From Archegozetes longisetosus (taxonomy: Eukaryota; Arthropoda; Arachnida; Sarcoptiformes; Trhypochthoniidae): a stretch of DNA of 64,000 bases. A program made the translations under genes and the position numbers. Shown here piece by piece: positions 15,623 to 27,533 of the stretch. How positions within the stretch are numbered: the stretch's first letter is position 1; each line of letters starts with the position of its first letter. Under the pieces are notes generated by a model. That model saw nothing but the letters and a program-made list of their open reading frames with translations, had not been told where the DNA came from and searched no databases. The DNA is taken from NCBI GenBank assembly GCA_018873245.2, contig JAEMBT020000008.1, forward strand, positions 14,681,172 to 14,745,171, written 5' to 3'.

Positions 15623-16488
15623 CCAACTCTCACCAACCCAACCAACACAATTAGACTCCACTCCATTCACTCCAGACTTCTTTTCTAATCAAATATTATT
15701 TTTCACTTTAATATAATTTTTGAAGATATTTGCCATACAACTGAAACAATATTTGATGAATTGAATGATAAATTAGAAAATGTCAAAACCAAAAGGAGAC
15801 TTAGAAAAGTTTATTATCCCTATCGTCTGATTATCAAGTGATAAGCCCTCTACTATTGTCTCGTCAAGTTTATTCAAAGTGCAAATTCTCAGAATTATAA
15901 TAGGATAGTTACCGTACACTTCAATTTAGTTAAACATTAATTTAAAAAACATTAGAATAAAACGCGAGACAATAATCACAAAGAAAAGAAAGACAAAAAT
16001 GAAGTTTTCATAAATAAGTAGTTAAAAAGTATTACAGTATGAACATTATAATTAGGTGATCACAGCCGGTGGCGTCACTTATAAGGATGAGCCCTGGCAC
16101 GCAGAGTGCTTCAACTGCAATGCTTGTGGTGTCACATTGGCTGGTGTCAGATTCACTACTAGAGAAGACAAACCTTATTGTCAGAGCTGTTTTGGCAGCT
16201 TATATGCTAAGAAATGCGATGGATGTTTGAAACCGATTGTTGGTAATGTTAAAGGTATGACCTGATTGGTGTGCATGCACGTTGACTACGAGTTGATAAT
16301 AAACTTTATAAATTGTCTATTCAGGAGTCGGAGGAACTAAATTCGTATCGTTTGAAGATCGCAACTGGCATAACGATTGTTTTAATTGTACAGGATGTCA
16401 GACGACACTAGTAGCTAAAGGTTTCATCACTGATGGACCTGATGTCTTATGTCCGGACTGTGCGAAGGCTAAATTGCAACTGTCTTAA
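1748..16488 (+). CDS. Lmpt: Limpet, long PET-LIM isoform
   Basis: Cytoskeletal/muscle-associated LIM protein, orthologous to Drosophila Limpet and related to vertebrate FHL proteins. The nine coding exons I place are 1748-1812, 3929-4097, 6928-7161, 7228-7443, 14737-14937, 15146-15320, 15402-15571, 16056-16242 and 16325-16488. All have GT-AG borders with matching phases and sum to 526 aa. Exons 2-3 encode a PET domain (motifs YSWVPPGL, KVPRLGTQGEK, VQLPKQDL.LAYC). Exons 4-9 encode about six LIM domains with C-x2-C...W-H-x2-C-F signatures (e.g. WHPNCFSCTVC, WHSAHFCCWQC, WHNDCFNCTGC). The start at 1748 (MLHTLPLMTTEDVELV) joins the PET exon in the right phase (AA|G); a TCAGT initiator-like motif lies about 20 nt upstream. 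Exon 1 is the least certain because it rests on reading frame, donor (AA|GTGAGT) and phase only. The introns are long (2.1, 2.8 and 7.3 kb); nothing in them looked coding apart from the second promoter exon. Confidence 0.85.
7854..7904. repeat. 11-bp tandem repeat
   Basis: Four head-to-tail copies of GAAAATAAATT plus a partial fifth, within the long Limpet intron after exon 4. An antisense open frame over it is a by-product of the repeat. Confidence 0.9.
10217..10252. repeat. 10-bp tandem repeat
   Basis: Three exact copies of AAAGTTAATG followed by AAAGTT, within the Limpet intron. No function is apparent. Confidence 0.85.
13840..16488 (+). CDS. Lmpt: Limpet, short LIM-only isoform from an internal first exon
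   Basis: A separate first coding exon, 13840-14034, starts with an ATG in good context (GAAAATGACT). It encodes a lysine-rich leader (MTDIEPKKSISIKKSKKKKV...) and a Ser/Gly-rich stretch ending VNEE, with donor GAG|GTATTC. It ends in phase 0, as exon 4 of the long form does, so either can join the shared exon at 14737 (LIFSGEYTKAM...). The product is about 363 aa with five LIM domains and no PET domain, like the short FHL-type isoforms known for Limpet. Because this exon lies in the 7.3-kb intron after the first LIM exon, a second promoter upstream of 13.8 kb is implied. I did not identify promoter elements with confidence. Confidence 0.82.
14946..15091. repeat. Imperfect short tandem repeat in Limpet intron
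   Basis: About ten degenerate copies of a 14-16 bp unit (ATAGAATCCATTT(A/G)C-like) fill most of the intron between the exons at 14737-14937 and 15146-15320. The units drift between GAATTC and GAATCC cores. Confidence 0.7.
15584..15619. repeat. (TC)n microsatellite
   Basis: Eighteen TC dinucleotides just inside the intron after the Limpet exon ending at 15571. A long pyrimidine run this close to a donor is unusual but is not part of the acceptor. Confidence 0.95.
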
Positions 16489-16720
16489 GACATATTGTTA
16501 CGCATTTGTTATCATAAGATATTATATAAATATATATTTAATATATATTAGATAAATCATTTTGAATCTAATTTCTGACCAATCAAAACAAAGAACTGAA
16601 TTCAGTACTGGTGCTGCAGCTTTAATGATATCACTGTTTAAATTGTTTGAATTGCTTTTAAAGTGTTCGCAAATGTTGGTCACAGATATGCGGTTAAAGT
16701 GTCTTCAAATTATTTGCTAT

Positions 16721-16726
16721 AATAAA
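16721..16726 (+). terminator. Candidate poly(A) signal of Limpet
   Basis: AATAAA about 230 nt after the Limpet stop codon at 16486-16488. The 3' end itself cannot be seen. Confidence 0.5.
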
Positions 16727-16909
16727 ATCATATGAATGTCATTCAATCATTCACTAGAATGTAACTCACGACCAATTATTCAATACAATTCAAGTATTAT
16801 ATGAAAGTTACTCAGCTATATCAATGTAATAACATTTACTTTATTTTGCCATCTCACAAATGCCAGCTAATAGTGATAACCACAAGTTTAGTGCTAATCA
16901 ATTCAATCA

Positions 16910-16945
16910 GTTATAATTCAGTTATAACTCAGTTATAATTCAGTT
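16910..16945. repeat. 11-bp tandem repeat
   Basis: Three copies of GTTATAA(T/C)TCA plus GTT downstream of Limpet. Confidence 0.85.
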
Positions 16946-19085
16946 CTGATGGGAGAAAGAGGTCAACAAATAGTTTGTAAAGTTCATAGTTGTAATCATG
17001 GCAATGAGACCATGTTTGTAGCTGTGGTTATGCTACAGCAATCGCAAGTCAGCTTTTTGTTGATAGGGTTACTCCAATATTTGCCAAAATAAACATCTTT
17101 GCGTACAATTGAAACAAGTTTTGAACTTTTCATCATTAACTTATACGCTCTTAAAGTACAAATATTGAAGCGATTGTTTTATTTGCTCTTCACTTAACTT
17201 GTAAGCCAGCTCCATATCAAGTCCTATAAAATATCAATTTTTATTTCAAGGTCACATAAGTCGTCAATATTTATTCAGAATATTCCGTTTAAGAATAGCG
17301 ACTGAGAATAGATTTCGAGAACAGACTGAAAACTTGAGTAATATTCCAACTTGAGGACATTAATCGAACTTAGGATTAGTTGCATTGATAGATTGTTTTT
17401 TATTCAATATTATATTTGAAACCATGTGCTAAATAATGAACTAATGCTTCCAAATTGTAAATTGACTTCAAACGATTGAGTGGCACGTTCATTAAGGCTT
17501 CCATAGAATGTGCTCAAGTGACCAATTGTCAACTTATATGAGTTTGAGGCTAATGTCATTCAATTAGCTTAAGAAAGAGTGATTTTGGCAAAATTGGAGT
17601 CAATTCTGGTTGTTATATACTTATGAATTATGCTTTTGAAAAATGAAATCATACTTTTTGCACATATACTAATATAAATCTTACTAATCATTCAATTTTT
17701 GTTAGTAACCATTAATGCAAACTCACATTTTTTGTTAATTAACTTATTTTGCTTATTATTTTAATAAATAAATTACTGTTAAAATAATTGTTGAAAATTA
17801 ATTTCAAATTATTAACCATATATTGAAACTACGCATTTGATAGTATGAAAATGATTTTATGCTCAATAGTCTCAATGTTGATGTCTATTGTTAGATAAAT
17901 AGTGCAGAACTGATGCCGAAAAATTTAGCATTATAGCAGTTTTATTTTGAAAGCCCTGGCATTCAGGGCAAGTCTGAGTGCTGCACATTACTCTTGTATA
18001 CCTAATATGATGCGCGAATCGGGCCAAGTAATTATGCTCAGATAAAAATATTTGCATTATATTCAATTGATTATTATTTTCTAATCAATCAGAACGACAA
18101 ACTTTAAGTGGAATTAACCTAGTAATAGATGATTCATTTTAGTCTAGTTAATTACTCATGGTAGTCCGTTGTCCATAGCATTCAGTACCCGAGCTTCAGT
18201 ATACGATAACAGGCTCTACGAATAGCTTTCTGGCAATTTCTTCATTTCTCTACTAATTTTTCTGATCAATGTTCAACAGATTCGGCTTTGAGAGATCAAC
18301 GTGCAAAATACGAATGACTACCACAATCATTTGAGTCATCAATTATCAAATAACTCTTTCATCCTCAATCATTCGTGTTGTTAATCATGACATAAGTGTA
18401 CTCATTCTTATCTTATTTAAATACTTTGTTTTAGTTTTTAGTTAATCGTTGGAGCGTTTTTTCTTTTGAGCTTTTGGTACCAAGCTTTTAGCAGTTTTAT
18501 CTCAAAAATTGAGTCCTTCTCCCAATTCTATATAACTATGCCAGTGCTTTTTTCAACATATTTTGCTTCTCTCTTTTAATCTGTTAGGCTTTCGTAAGAG
18601 TTGTTCGTTATTTTGTATTGAAGGTACTATATGACACTTTCTGTCTTCTAAAAAATTGACAGCATATCGTTTTCCTTATCTATATTCCTATAGGAATTTG
18701 CAACAAACATCCTGCTATCTTGATTTAATGTTTGCAAATCCTAAATATACTAACTTGTGCACTGGATATTCAGTTCTAAAAATTACAATAACTACGCAAT
18801 TAGTTTATTTACTCACATTTCATAGAAAGCAATCTACATATGCATTACACGTAAACTTATTTTGTGCGCATTCTTCACTACGTATACTTTAAGGCCAACA
18901 TTTACCACTTTAGTTATCAAATTAGCCAACTTTGCTTCCGTTCTGTGGACAGCTCCGAAACACGTATAGACCCATTAAATGCCTTTCAAATACGGCTCCA
19001 AGTATTCTTTCGTTTCTTAGTTTGAAAAAAATTCATTTCTAAACTTTCGACAATATTCGTTAAGTATGATGTAAAGGATTCTGTT
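16946..19085. other. Intergenic, no gene recognised
   Basis: AT-rich sequence between the convergent Limpet and OCRL/INPP5B genes. Open frames here are short and lack codon structure or recognisable motifs. A stretch around 18950-19010 (CCTTTCAAATACGGCTC) resembles the inner part of the foldback element at 28 kb (CCTTTCAAATACAGCTC), so some of it is probably old transposon sequence. Confidence 0.5.
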
Positions 19086-19093
19086 GACTACAG

Positions 19094-19900
19094 CAAAGTT
19101 CTCAACCTTTTTCATGCTATGTACCACTTGCCTTAAAATATTGCGTACCACCAAAATATTTTTATAATTTTAATTTATTTCAGTTAGTTTTTAATAAATT
19201 CTCAAATATATACATAAATGAGAAACTTGTGACTTGATTTACAAAATCGATCTTAAAGTTGACAGTCAACCATAATCTGAAGTGATTTTCGATATTTATT
19301 TCTATTCTTAGTTTTGATTGAAAATAAAGCAGAAAAGATAATTGAGCATAAATAAGTCGAAGTCAAGAGAAGAAGGTAACGAACAGCTAATTTTGAAAGA
19401 TTAAAAAATATTTCGAAATTTCCTTCAATTTTGATAACTTTAAAAACTAACATTTTATAACGGGGTGGAACTCAATTTTGCACAGACATTGTCTCTAATT
19501 TTCAGATTCAAGAAGTAATTCTATTAACCATTTTTATACACCATTATATAGTTTTGACATCTGAATTGTTATTCTAAAAGCATCAAAATTTATATTAATG
19601 TGAGTAAGGGATATGAACGCTAAACATGAAGGACTGAAAAATAACTTTGTACCATTGCATAGTGACTTGATTTCGGACTCTGTCGGTCACTTAATGGAAG
19701 GCCTTAGTAGCATTAAACATATCAATTATTATAATATAATTCAATTTAACATTAAGAATTAACAAACTTAAATCAAATTTAAGTCTGGATAAATCTATCA
19801 ACTCTTTGGAAAAAAATAAAATTGATTGTTGTGCAAAATTGACTTTCCACCCGTTATGACTACACAAACTCTGTGGCGTACCATTGGTTGGGAAGTGCTG
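19094..19900. mobile_element. Decayed hAT-like element
   Basis: The left end reads CAAAGTTCTCAACCTTTTTC followed by GTACCAC. The reverse complement of the right end reads CAGCACTTCCCAACC followed by GGTACGCCAC. Both resemble the common hAT terminus (CAGnnnTTCCCAACC). The 8-nt flanks, GACTACAG at 19086-19093 and CACTATAG at 19901-19908, match at 6 of 8 positions, as an aged 8-bp target duplication would. Inside, an inverted pair at 19454-19484 and 19831-19859 (TAACGGG-TGGAA...CAATTTTGCAC) suggests a nested or rearranged copy. No transposase frame remains. Confidence 0.5.
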
Positions 19901-20324
19901 CACTATAGGACTAGCAACTTCTTAAGCACAACTGGCTTTTGCCCGATCTGTATCAATAAAGTTCGAGTTCGTTTGCCAATACTTTGATCCGCCTATTTAG
20001 TCGGAATAATTACGAAAACATGCACAAAATATGGTCAATTTATGGGATGTTTGACTGCGATGTTCTAAGGTTTCTACAAAATATTGTGGCAAAAACAACT
20101 TGTTCAATTGAACTAAATCATGTCATCTCAAGCTATTTTGCCGAATGCTCCGAAAACTTTCACTTCAAACTAATGTCTTCGTACATACACTCCTAAAGAA
20201 TATAACTTGTTTGTTTAAATTTGTATCAATTATATAATTTTGATAGTTAGTGCACACCATCAAACTTAAGTCTCGACACTTTATTATCTTTTATTAAGTT
20301 GGCGACATTTAAAACAATGTGACC

Positions 20325-20330
20325 TTTATT
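20325..20330 (-). terminator. Candidate poly(A) signal of OCRL/INPP5B
   Basis: AATAAA on the minus strand about 145 nt after the stop codon of the 5-phosphatase gene. Confidence 0.45.
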
Positions 20331-20473
20331 TCTAAAATTTTATTTAATTAAAAAACTATGTCTTCAGACATTCATATAGACTTTACAAAAAAAACATTAG
20401 TGACTTATATAATGATCTGTAGTTATTTAATGGTTTAATAAAACTTTACTTTTAATTATGATAAAAACTTATT

Positions 20474-23400
20474 TTAAATATCGAAATCATTTACTAAAAA
20501 GTGAAAAATAAAGGCTGCCTTTTTTCTTTCAGTCGACTGCAGTTGTGCTGAATTGCCATTATTCGATTTAATCGGTTGATTGATCCTCTTATCTGCTACC
20601 GAATCGTTTTCAGGTGACCTCAAAACAATTGTACCAAAAATTGAGGCTAAAATTGAGTGAACATTATTAGATAAGAACATAACTTATTAAATGCTTACCT
20701 AATATTTTAGAATCAAGTTTATTAGAATTTGAATGTCGAAGAAGTTCTCGTAAAAATGCGATTAAATAATAAAATACATGTCTATGATTTGATGGCAACT
20801 CATTGATTACCTAAGAAATGACCAATAGATCAATAAAGATCTAAATTAAATACCAAGTTATAATGAATGACTTACTTGTTTACAAAGAATAAAATTATTG
20901 CTGCACTCAAGTGATTGATGATAGTAGTTGTAGGGAATCACCGGTTCTGAGAGGGCTTCTAAAAATATGAGCAATGCTTCAGCTATTGAATTGATGCTAA
21001 CATTGAATCTGTCAACATTTCCATTATCTAAAGCATTACGTATAACTTGAAATTCAGAGATAAGTCCTGACATTTGAAAGAGGTCTTCGCTTAACATTCC
21101 GTATTTATACAATTGGTCAACCAAAATCCACAGCTCTTTAGGTATATCCCAAATGGGACTAAATTCATCACTAAATTGTTTTTGTTCCAATTTTTGCAAT
21201 ATATCACTAGAAACCTGTTTGAACGGACACTTTAATCTGACTAATGTATCAATAGAACTACCGAAACAGCTCGGCTGATAAGAACCGGTAACAGTTATAA
21301 AAAAATCTTTGCCGCCGTCCAAATGTAAAACAATTATATCGCATAACTTTTCTGAGCCATTATTAAGTCGCGAGGCTGTAGTTTTATCAACATTAACTTC
21401 TAATTCAATATTGAGTGACTCGCCCGGCATAATGCGAGCGGTGTAGGGCTTGATCCGAAGCCACTCTTTACAATAAGAAACTTCGTTCAGCTTCTTAATG
21501 AATTCAAAAGTAACTGGAACCTGGCCTGTATTTGCAATTGTCAACAGGTTGACCAATGAATCTCTAAATGAAACAGTATTAAAAACGACTTCCATTTTAT
21601 CGACAGTCACTTGCGGTAGAAACTCGTTCTCGAGTCTGTCGAACTTCTTCATGAGATCCTCATATATTTTTCGATATTTATTTCTATCAACAACTTTGAT
21701 CGAGGCGTCGAAAAGAGAACTGATTGGTTTGTGATCACTTATCATTAATCTAGGATGACTTCTATAGATTATTTGTTTTGTCGGTCCGCCGCGCCATAAG
21801 ATTCGATCACACCACGCGGGTGGACGACTTTTGTCACTTGAGTCCCAGTTATCGGTCCCCGGATCGTACTTGTAAGTAGGTAAATGTCTGATTTCACCCT
21901 CATTATAGCCAACAAATACATTTTTTAACTCCATCTGCACTTTTAGCTGATCGTGTTCTAAGAGTGACGAATAGGCCTTTACGTTGAGCATATTTTTGAC
22001 TTCATCTGTACTCAAGTCCATCAGTCGATAATTTAAATCACCGAACCAATAAATATGACTTAATTAAAGCAAAACGATATGGAATCAAAAATTTATAATC
22101 AACATATTGCACATGTACTGTAAGGTCAAAATCTAATTATTCCTAAACATATACAGGTATTCAAATTTCAATAACACTTACTCGTGATCTTTAATACATT
22201 TCGGAGGTTTGAACTGATTGAATATAAGTCGTGAGCAAATTTCATTATAATCTTGATTACGTCTCTCAAATTCTTCAACATGTGCGGCCAAATGGCAACT
22301 CACAAAACATAGTGAAGAATTATGAAAATCAAATCTGACGGCAACTCCTCCTTTATTACCCTTTCAAATTAAACAACAATTAGTTCACATTCAATCTCTA
22401 TATAATTAGTATTAATACCATTTTTCCTAATATCCCAGTGCCGACGGTCTCTGCCGACACATTAGTCACGAATTGTTTCAATTCTTTTTTGACGAACACA
22501 ATTAACATCATTCCTACGAGACGAACCAATCTAACTAACTCATAGCTAGCTTTAGGATGTAGTCCATGCTTGCATGCTTTGAGCCACATTTCTTCTTTAG
22601 GAGTGTCATTAAAAAGAAAGGCTTCTTTACTCAAATCTAATTCTTGAAAACCTATTGCATAGAAATCAGGGGGAGATGGATCGCAAGCCAACCAATATTC
22701 GCCTAAAGAAGTAGATGGAGTCTGCCCGTTAACATTCCACGAACCGATAAATATACGATATGATTTTAGATTAGTATATTCGTCCTCTGACATTGTCATT
22801 TTTGCACGAATCACACTCTCTCTTGCGGCCAGTGGTGTGGCGCCGCTTGCAATTGTGTTTCGCGGAATATTACCGAAATTGTCGGGTGATTCTAAATCAC
22901 TATAAAAACTACTATTTCCCACATTGTTAGTAAAACTATCAACTGCCGTATTAAAATTTGTAGAGTTTTTATCAATCCAATCAGTTATGTTATTGCGTTG
23001 AATGTGTTCATTCATGTCGAAATTGCTTGAATTGACTGATTTTGTGACCGCAAAAGGATTGTTAGGATTCAATGGTTTGAATGGCGTATCAGTGGCATCA
23101 GTCTTGTCGCTCAAATTCATAACATCTAAAAAATCGTCGTCGAATTTCAGGGACAAATCGTTGCTTTTATTTAATGGTAACAAAGATTCGGTTTGGCTGA
23201 AGTATTTTTGTAGCCATTCAGACGAAACGGGTGTTGATCTTCTCAGATGTACTATCAATAGAGTAATAGAGTAAAATTTGGTGCTTAATATAGAAAATTC
23301 AATAGACTTACGTTCGATAGCTTTATGAACCTCAGCAACAAAAGTATTGGTCGACGTATGATATGGTAATTCGAAGAGATATTTTTTATCTTCAAACACT

Positions 23401-25201
23401 ATTTTGACGTAAAGGTCTGAGCTAGCTATCGAACAAAGTAGAAAATCTCACTTATTTCAAGTTCATATTTTTGCAAAAGCCCTTTTGAACGTGTTTTGAG
23501 GTAAAACAACCAAAAGGGCAGAAAATCAAAATATTGTTAGTTATCAAGTCCCTTAAAGTAATTAATGCTCACCGAATACATTTGAAGCATCTAATTGTTA
23601 GGCATCAAAGATCCGGAAAAATTAGATAAGCAAAAAACAAAATAAGATTAATTGTTATTTAAGAGCCAGTTATCACCAAAACAACTTAAAAATTGAGAAA
23701 AAATGAGTGAAAAGATCAAATTTATACCGATTTCACATTTGAAGTGGTCGTTGACGGGCAATGCGTTCTCTATCGTAAGATCAGTAGCACTAGTGATGGT
23801 TGAATTGGTCGTTATAAATATTAGTAAACTAACAGAGACAGAAAAAAAAGTAAATGTCAAGGTTTCGTAAAAGACAATATTGAACTTTAGAAGTAGCGAA
23901 ACGCATCAATAGCGAACTATAATGAGAATAATAACAATCGAAACCTTCCAATACAGACTCATTTGAATCTATGCATCACTGATATTGCATGACATGAGAA
24001 TTTTTATTACCCGTAATTATTTTGATTCTCAATCAAAGCCAATATTCGACTCGTTATAACCCAGTCTTGAACCAAACCAGCTCTGATGCACTAATTTAAG
24101 AGAAATTTAAACCATTTAATCGTACTTGTAAACTAAAAATATCGTTTCTAGATCAATTAAACACGTTTTTTGAACAAAATAAAAACTTTACGAAAGTCAA
24201 TTATAGCATCGAAATTTAGAGCTAATTCTCTAAGATATGATTTTCACTACAAATCAATCGCAATTTAAGAGTAAAATTCTGTAAGTTATTATATTTTGTA
24301 TTGTGTTCAACTTTTGATCCAAGTCTCACAGTATTAGAGCGAGTTCACAAAAAATTATTTTCTCAGGTTTGAAAAAATGACTAAATTGAATGAATAGATT
24401 TCCGGCAAGTTGATGCAATCGCTTTAAAACAGTAGAATAAAAAGTAAATATCAACAAATTAAAAAACTTGTGTATTGGTAGTATTTTAATTTATAGAAGT
24501 GATTGCAGCAAAAATTGTCAATTTGATGACTCAAAATGAAACACTTAGTAGATAAGAATTGAACTCAGAATGATTGGTCACAGGTTTGACCCGTTCACCC
24601 GAAAGGAATTTGAATTTTGGTGGCACATTCAATTATTAAGCAAAAGTTTGCTTCATTCAAACGGTATAAATGGGCGTTGACACTATTTTAAACAATAAAC
24701 CGATTCCTCAGTTAGGTAATTATTATATAAATAGCTCTACAGCGCAATCAATCATTTTTATAAAAGTTAGCAAGTTTCAATTCGTATAAACTTGACAGAA
24801 CAAATCAATCAAATTGTATATTAATTCAAAATCAACTTTATATCGATTCCGAAATATTGATTAAATAATTAAAAACTTCGGTATTCATCAAATGGAATGT
24901 TTGATAGAAATCATAGTTAATTTAACGAATAGTGATCACTCGTTTTCTTATTAGCAAAAATCAATTCATTTTTCATCTATTCATCATTAGATTAAAATAC
25001 TTTTAGTAATCCTTTCAAATCTTCAGTTTATAATTTGGTCAAAATCGACATCAAATTCGTTTGAAGAATCATTTATTGATTTAATTAAAACAATTAATTA
25101 AATAATTAAAGAAAATGAAGACTCACGTAAACGCATTTATGTCCAGCTTTAAGTATACTATTGCTAATAACATGTGACAAATTGGCGTCCATTGAATTCA
25201 T
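20474..25201 (-). CDS. Ocrl: Inositol polyphosphate 5-phosphatase, OCRL/INPP5B type
   Basis: Removes the 5-phosphate from PI(4,5)P2 and related lipids; in the family it acts on endosomes, Golgi and ciliary membranes. Exons (minus): 25127-25201, 23728-23884, 23312-23446, 22419-23251, 22182-22360, 20876-22058, 20699-20810, 20474-20646. All phases agree and sum to 948 aa. The N-terminus ([16 protein letters not shown]) resembles INPP5B, and a PH-like domain follows ([14 protein letters not shown]). The catalytic domain shows [41 protein letters not shown] and SDHKPI. Next come an ASH domain ([11 protein letters not shown]..., [10 protein letters not shown]) and a RhoGAP-like domain ([33 protein letters not shown]). 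In the latter the arginine-finger position reads DLFQMSG, so it should lack GAP activity, as in human OCRL. The first two exons are less certain than the rest. I cannot tell OCRL from INPP5B orthology; arthropods usually have a single gene. Confidence 0.9.
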
Positions 25202-26129
25202 AGTTTTGTACTCAATCACAGTTCAAACAATCTAATTAATCCTAATTGTACTTTGATTATTTCATTAGAGTTAATGCCTTTCAGTCAGATTCCCGTTAAC
25301 ACAAAAAATAGTTTCATTTTTTTTAAAGGGAAACACTTCCTTTAATTATGTCACCAAACAAAAGGGGGAGTAATTCGTTGCAATACACTTCTGTTTAGTT
25401 TTACTCGAGTCTATGCTTTCGCGTCACGTCATTTATGTGGAATTAACGCCTATTTCAATGCAATCATTGAACATAAACTTGACTAATCGTTTAGATACCA
25501 ATTAGATAATGACAGAAAAAGCATTGAAATGTGTCACTTTTTAGCTAGACAACGATTCACATAATCGACTCTTTATTAATAGTTTAGAAACAGGTTTTAA
25601 TTTGATATATACACATCTCTAATGCAACATATTCGTTGCTGAACTCACATGACGATTCCATACTTTTTTACGGTTTGGGCAAACTTGAAAACAATGTGAA
25701 CATTGTCATGTATTATATATTTGATTCAAATTTAAACATAACTTTGGTGTTCTGGAATTGGTCAATTTTTCTTGAAAATGTGTTTTTGAATTTTTGAAAA
25801 TGCTTCTAAGTAAATTATAAATAATCGTTATTTACCAATCACAATTGAAATTCTATTAGACTTTTCTCTTCGTATGCATTGAAGCGTTAAATACCACGGT
25901 TGAAAAACGTGATAAAGATAAATATGATATAATATTTTATCTGTTCGCTTTTCAAAGCCTATCATTTATCGGCTTCACTTTGATTATGTGCAACCGATTG
26001 CCCAAAGGCTTTACTTAAGCACTAATTGAGAACCTTTTATTGGGACAACTTTTGGGGTAGAAAGTATCAAACGCTTCATTCGTCATTCACCTTAATTAAA
26101 TTGAAACTTAGTAAGCATCTCATTCTTAT
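25202..26129. other. Intergenic, no gene recognised
   Basis: AT-rich sequence upstream of the OCRL/INPP5B start. It would contain that gene's promoter, but I see no convincing element and no coding signature on either strand. Confidence 0.5.
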
Positions 26130-26137
26130 ATAGAGAA

Positions 26138-26705
26138 TAGTGAATGAAAATTTGGGAAATTCTCATTTCATTCCAGTCCACTAAAATAAGTTATCATTCC
26201 ATCCAATTCCATTCCACGCTTTCTAACGTAATTCCGGTTCCATTCCAGTCCATTCCATGATATAGTAGGTATTTTTTAATATGAAACTTGCATTTGCTTA
26301 TATAATATCGAATTACAGTATTTCAATGTATAAATCATTAGTTGCTATTGCTATTGAATGCGCTTTATTTTAGTTTCCTTTGTTTCCTCCAAATATTATA
26401 CAAATTGTGATTTTAAGTATACTTAAAATGCCTGAAAACACTGGATCAGAAGTAGATATCACTCAGAAAAATTAAGAACAAATCATTGAATTTATGGCAA
26501 AACATTCGATAGATAAATATATTTAATGTAGGACTGAAACTTTCATTCCATAAAATTCCGTGGAATCCATGAAATTTCCTCTATTCCATCTCCATTCCAA
26601 CTCCACTGAATTTTCAATTTTCCAATCCATTTTCATTCCATTCCATACAATTTTCTCAATTTCACATTCAATTCCACATTTCATGGTTTCCATTTTCATT
26701 CACTA
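26138..26705. mobile_element. Non-autonomous hAT element with intact 8-bp target duplication
   Basis: A 568-bp element bounded by TAGTGAATGAAAAT and its exact reverse complement ATTTTCATTCACTA. It is flanked on both sides by the identical 8-mer ATAGAGAA (26130-26137 and 26706-26713). An 8-bp duplication is the hallmark of hAT insertion. Both subterminal regions (about 26160-26270 and 26540-26690) carry many copies of ATTCCA/CATTCC, as expected for transposase-binding subterminal repeats. A short central frame (ATG at about 26429: MPENTGSEVDITQKN, stop, then EQIIEFMAKHSIDKYI) may be a remnant of coding sequence. Mobility would depend on a transposase encoded elsewhere. Confidence 0.82.
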
Positions 26706-27533
26706 ATAGAGAACTCAATTTGACTAAAAGTCACTCAAAGTTCAAGTTTCTGACTCGAGTTCAAGTTTATTGAAACAATTTCTAGCTTTTGCGCGAAATT
26801 GATCGCAGACAAAAGCAGTTCAAAAGTATTGAATGTATTTTATGTTGGATATTACGATCAAAAAATATTTGATTCACTTTTACATAAAATCTCTTTGAAA
26901 GCTTCTGCAAAATATAAATAAATAAAAATATTTAAAAGGATAACTAATTAAAAAGCCAATTGAAGCTATCGATGTTTGATTATCGATAGTACCTATAATC
27001 GAATTTGTGTACTTCTTAATTGTTGCATAAATTGCTGGTAAATTAAGCTGAGCACACTTGACGCCATTCGAACCAGTGTGAGCTAGTGTCCACTTATGTT
27101 GAGGTCCACCTGAATCTCATTCACAATAATCTTTGCTAGCAATTGTATAAAGAGTATAAAGCATGCCCTTCTGCACGATTATTAGTATATATACTCTTAA
27201 AAGTTCTTCGTTCGACATTGTATCTTTTACTATCTGTAAAACATGCGCCAAATTGCGGTCCTTTCATAATTGAATTTTGAAGAATCTTTAATTCGAATCA
27301 GAAATAATTTGAACAATTAACTTGAAAACATTGAAAGCAATATAAGAAAGAACACCGAACGCGCACATACGCGCCTTTATTGATGAATTGGTCACCTATT
27401 TCTGGCAAAAAAACAGGTTCAATGTGTTTTCGTATTGAGCCGATCAGTCCAACTTTATAAGTGTCAAATCATTATAAAATAAACTACAATCAATTTAGTT
27501 TTCCTAAACTGTTATCAGTTGTTATTATTTCCG

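Noticed and set aside
15484-15666. Minus-strand frame with an alternating R-E tract
   Set aside because: Generated by the (TC)n microsatellite and antisense to a real Limpet exon.
18656-20196. Open frames between Limpet and OCRL as genes
   Set aside because: No homology, no codon bias, several overlap the hAT relic, and they have no supporting splice or poly(A) context.
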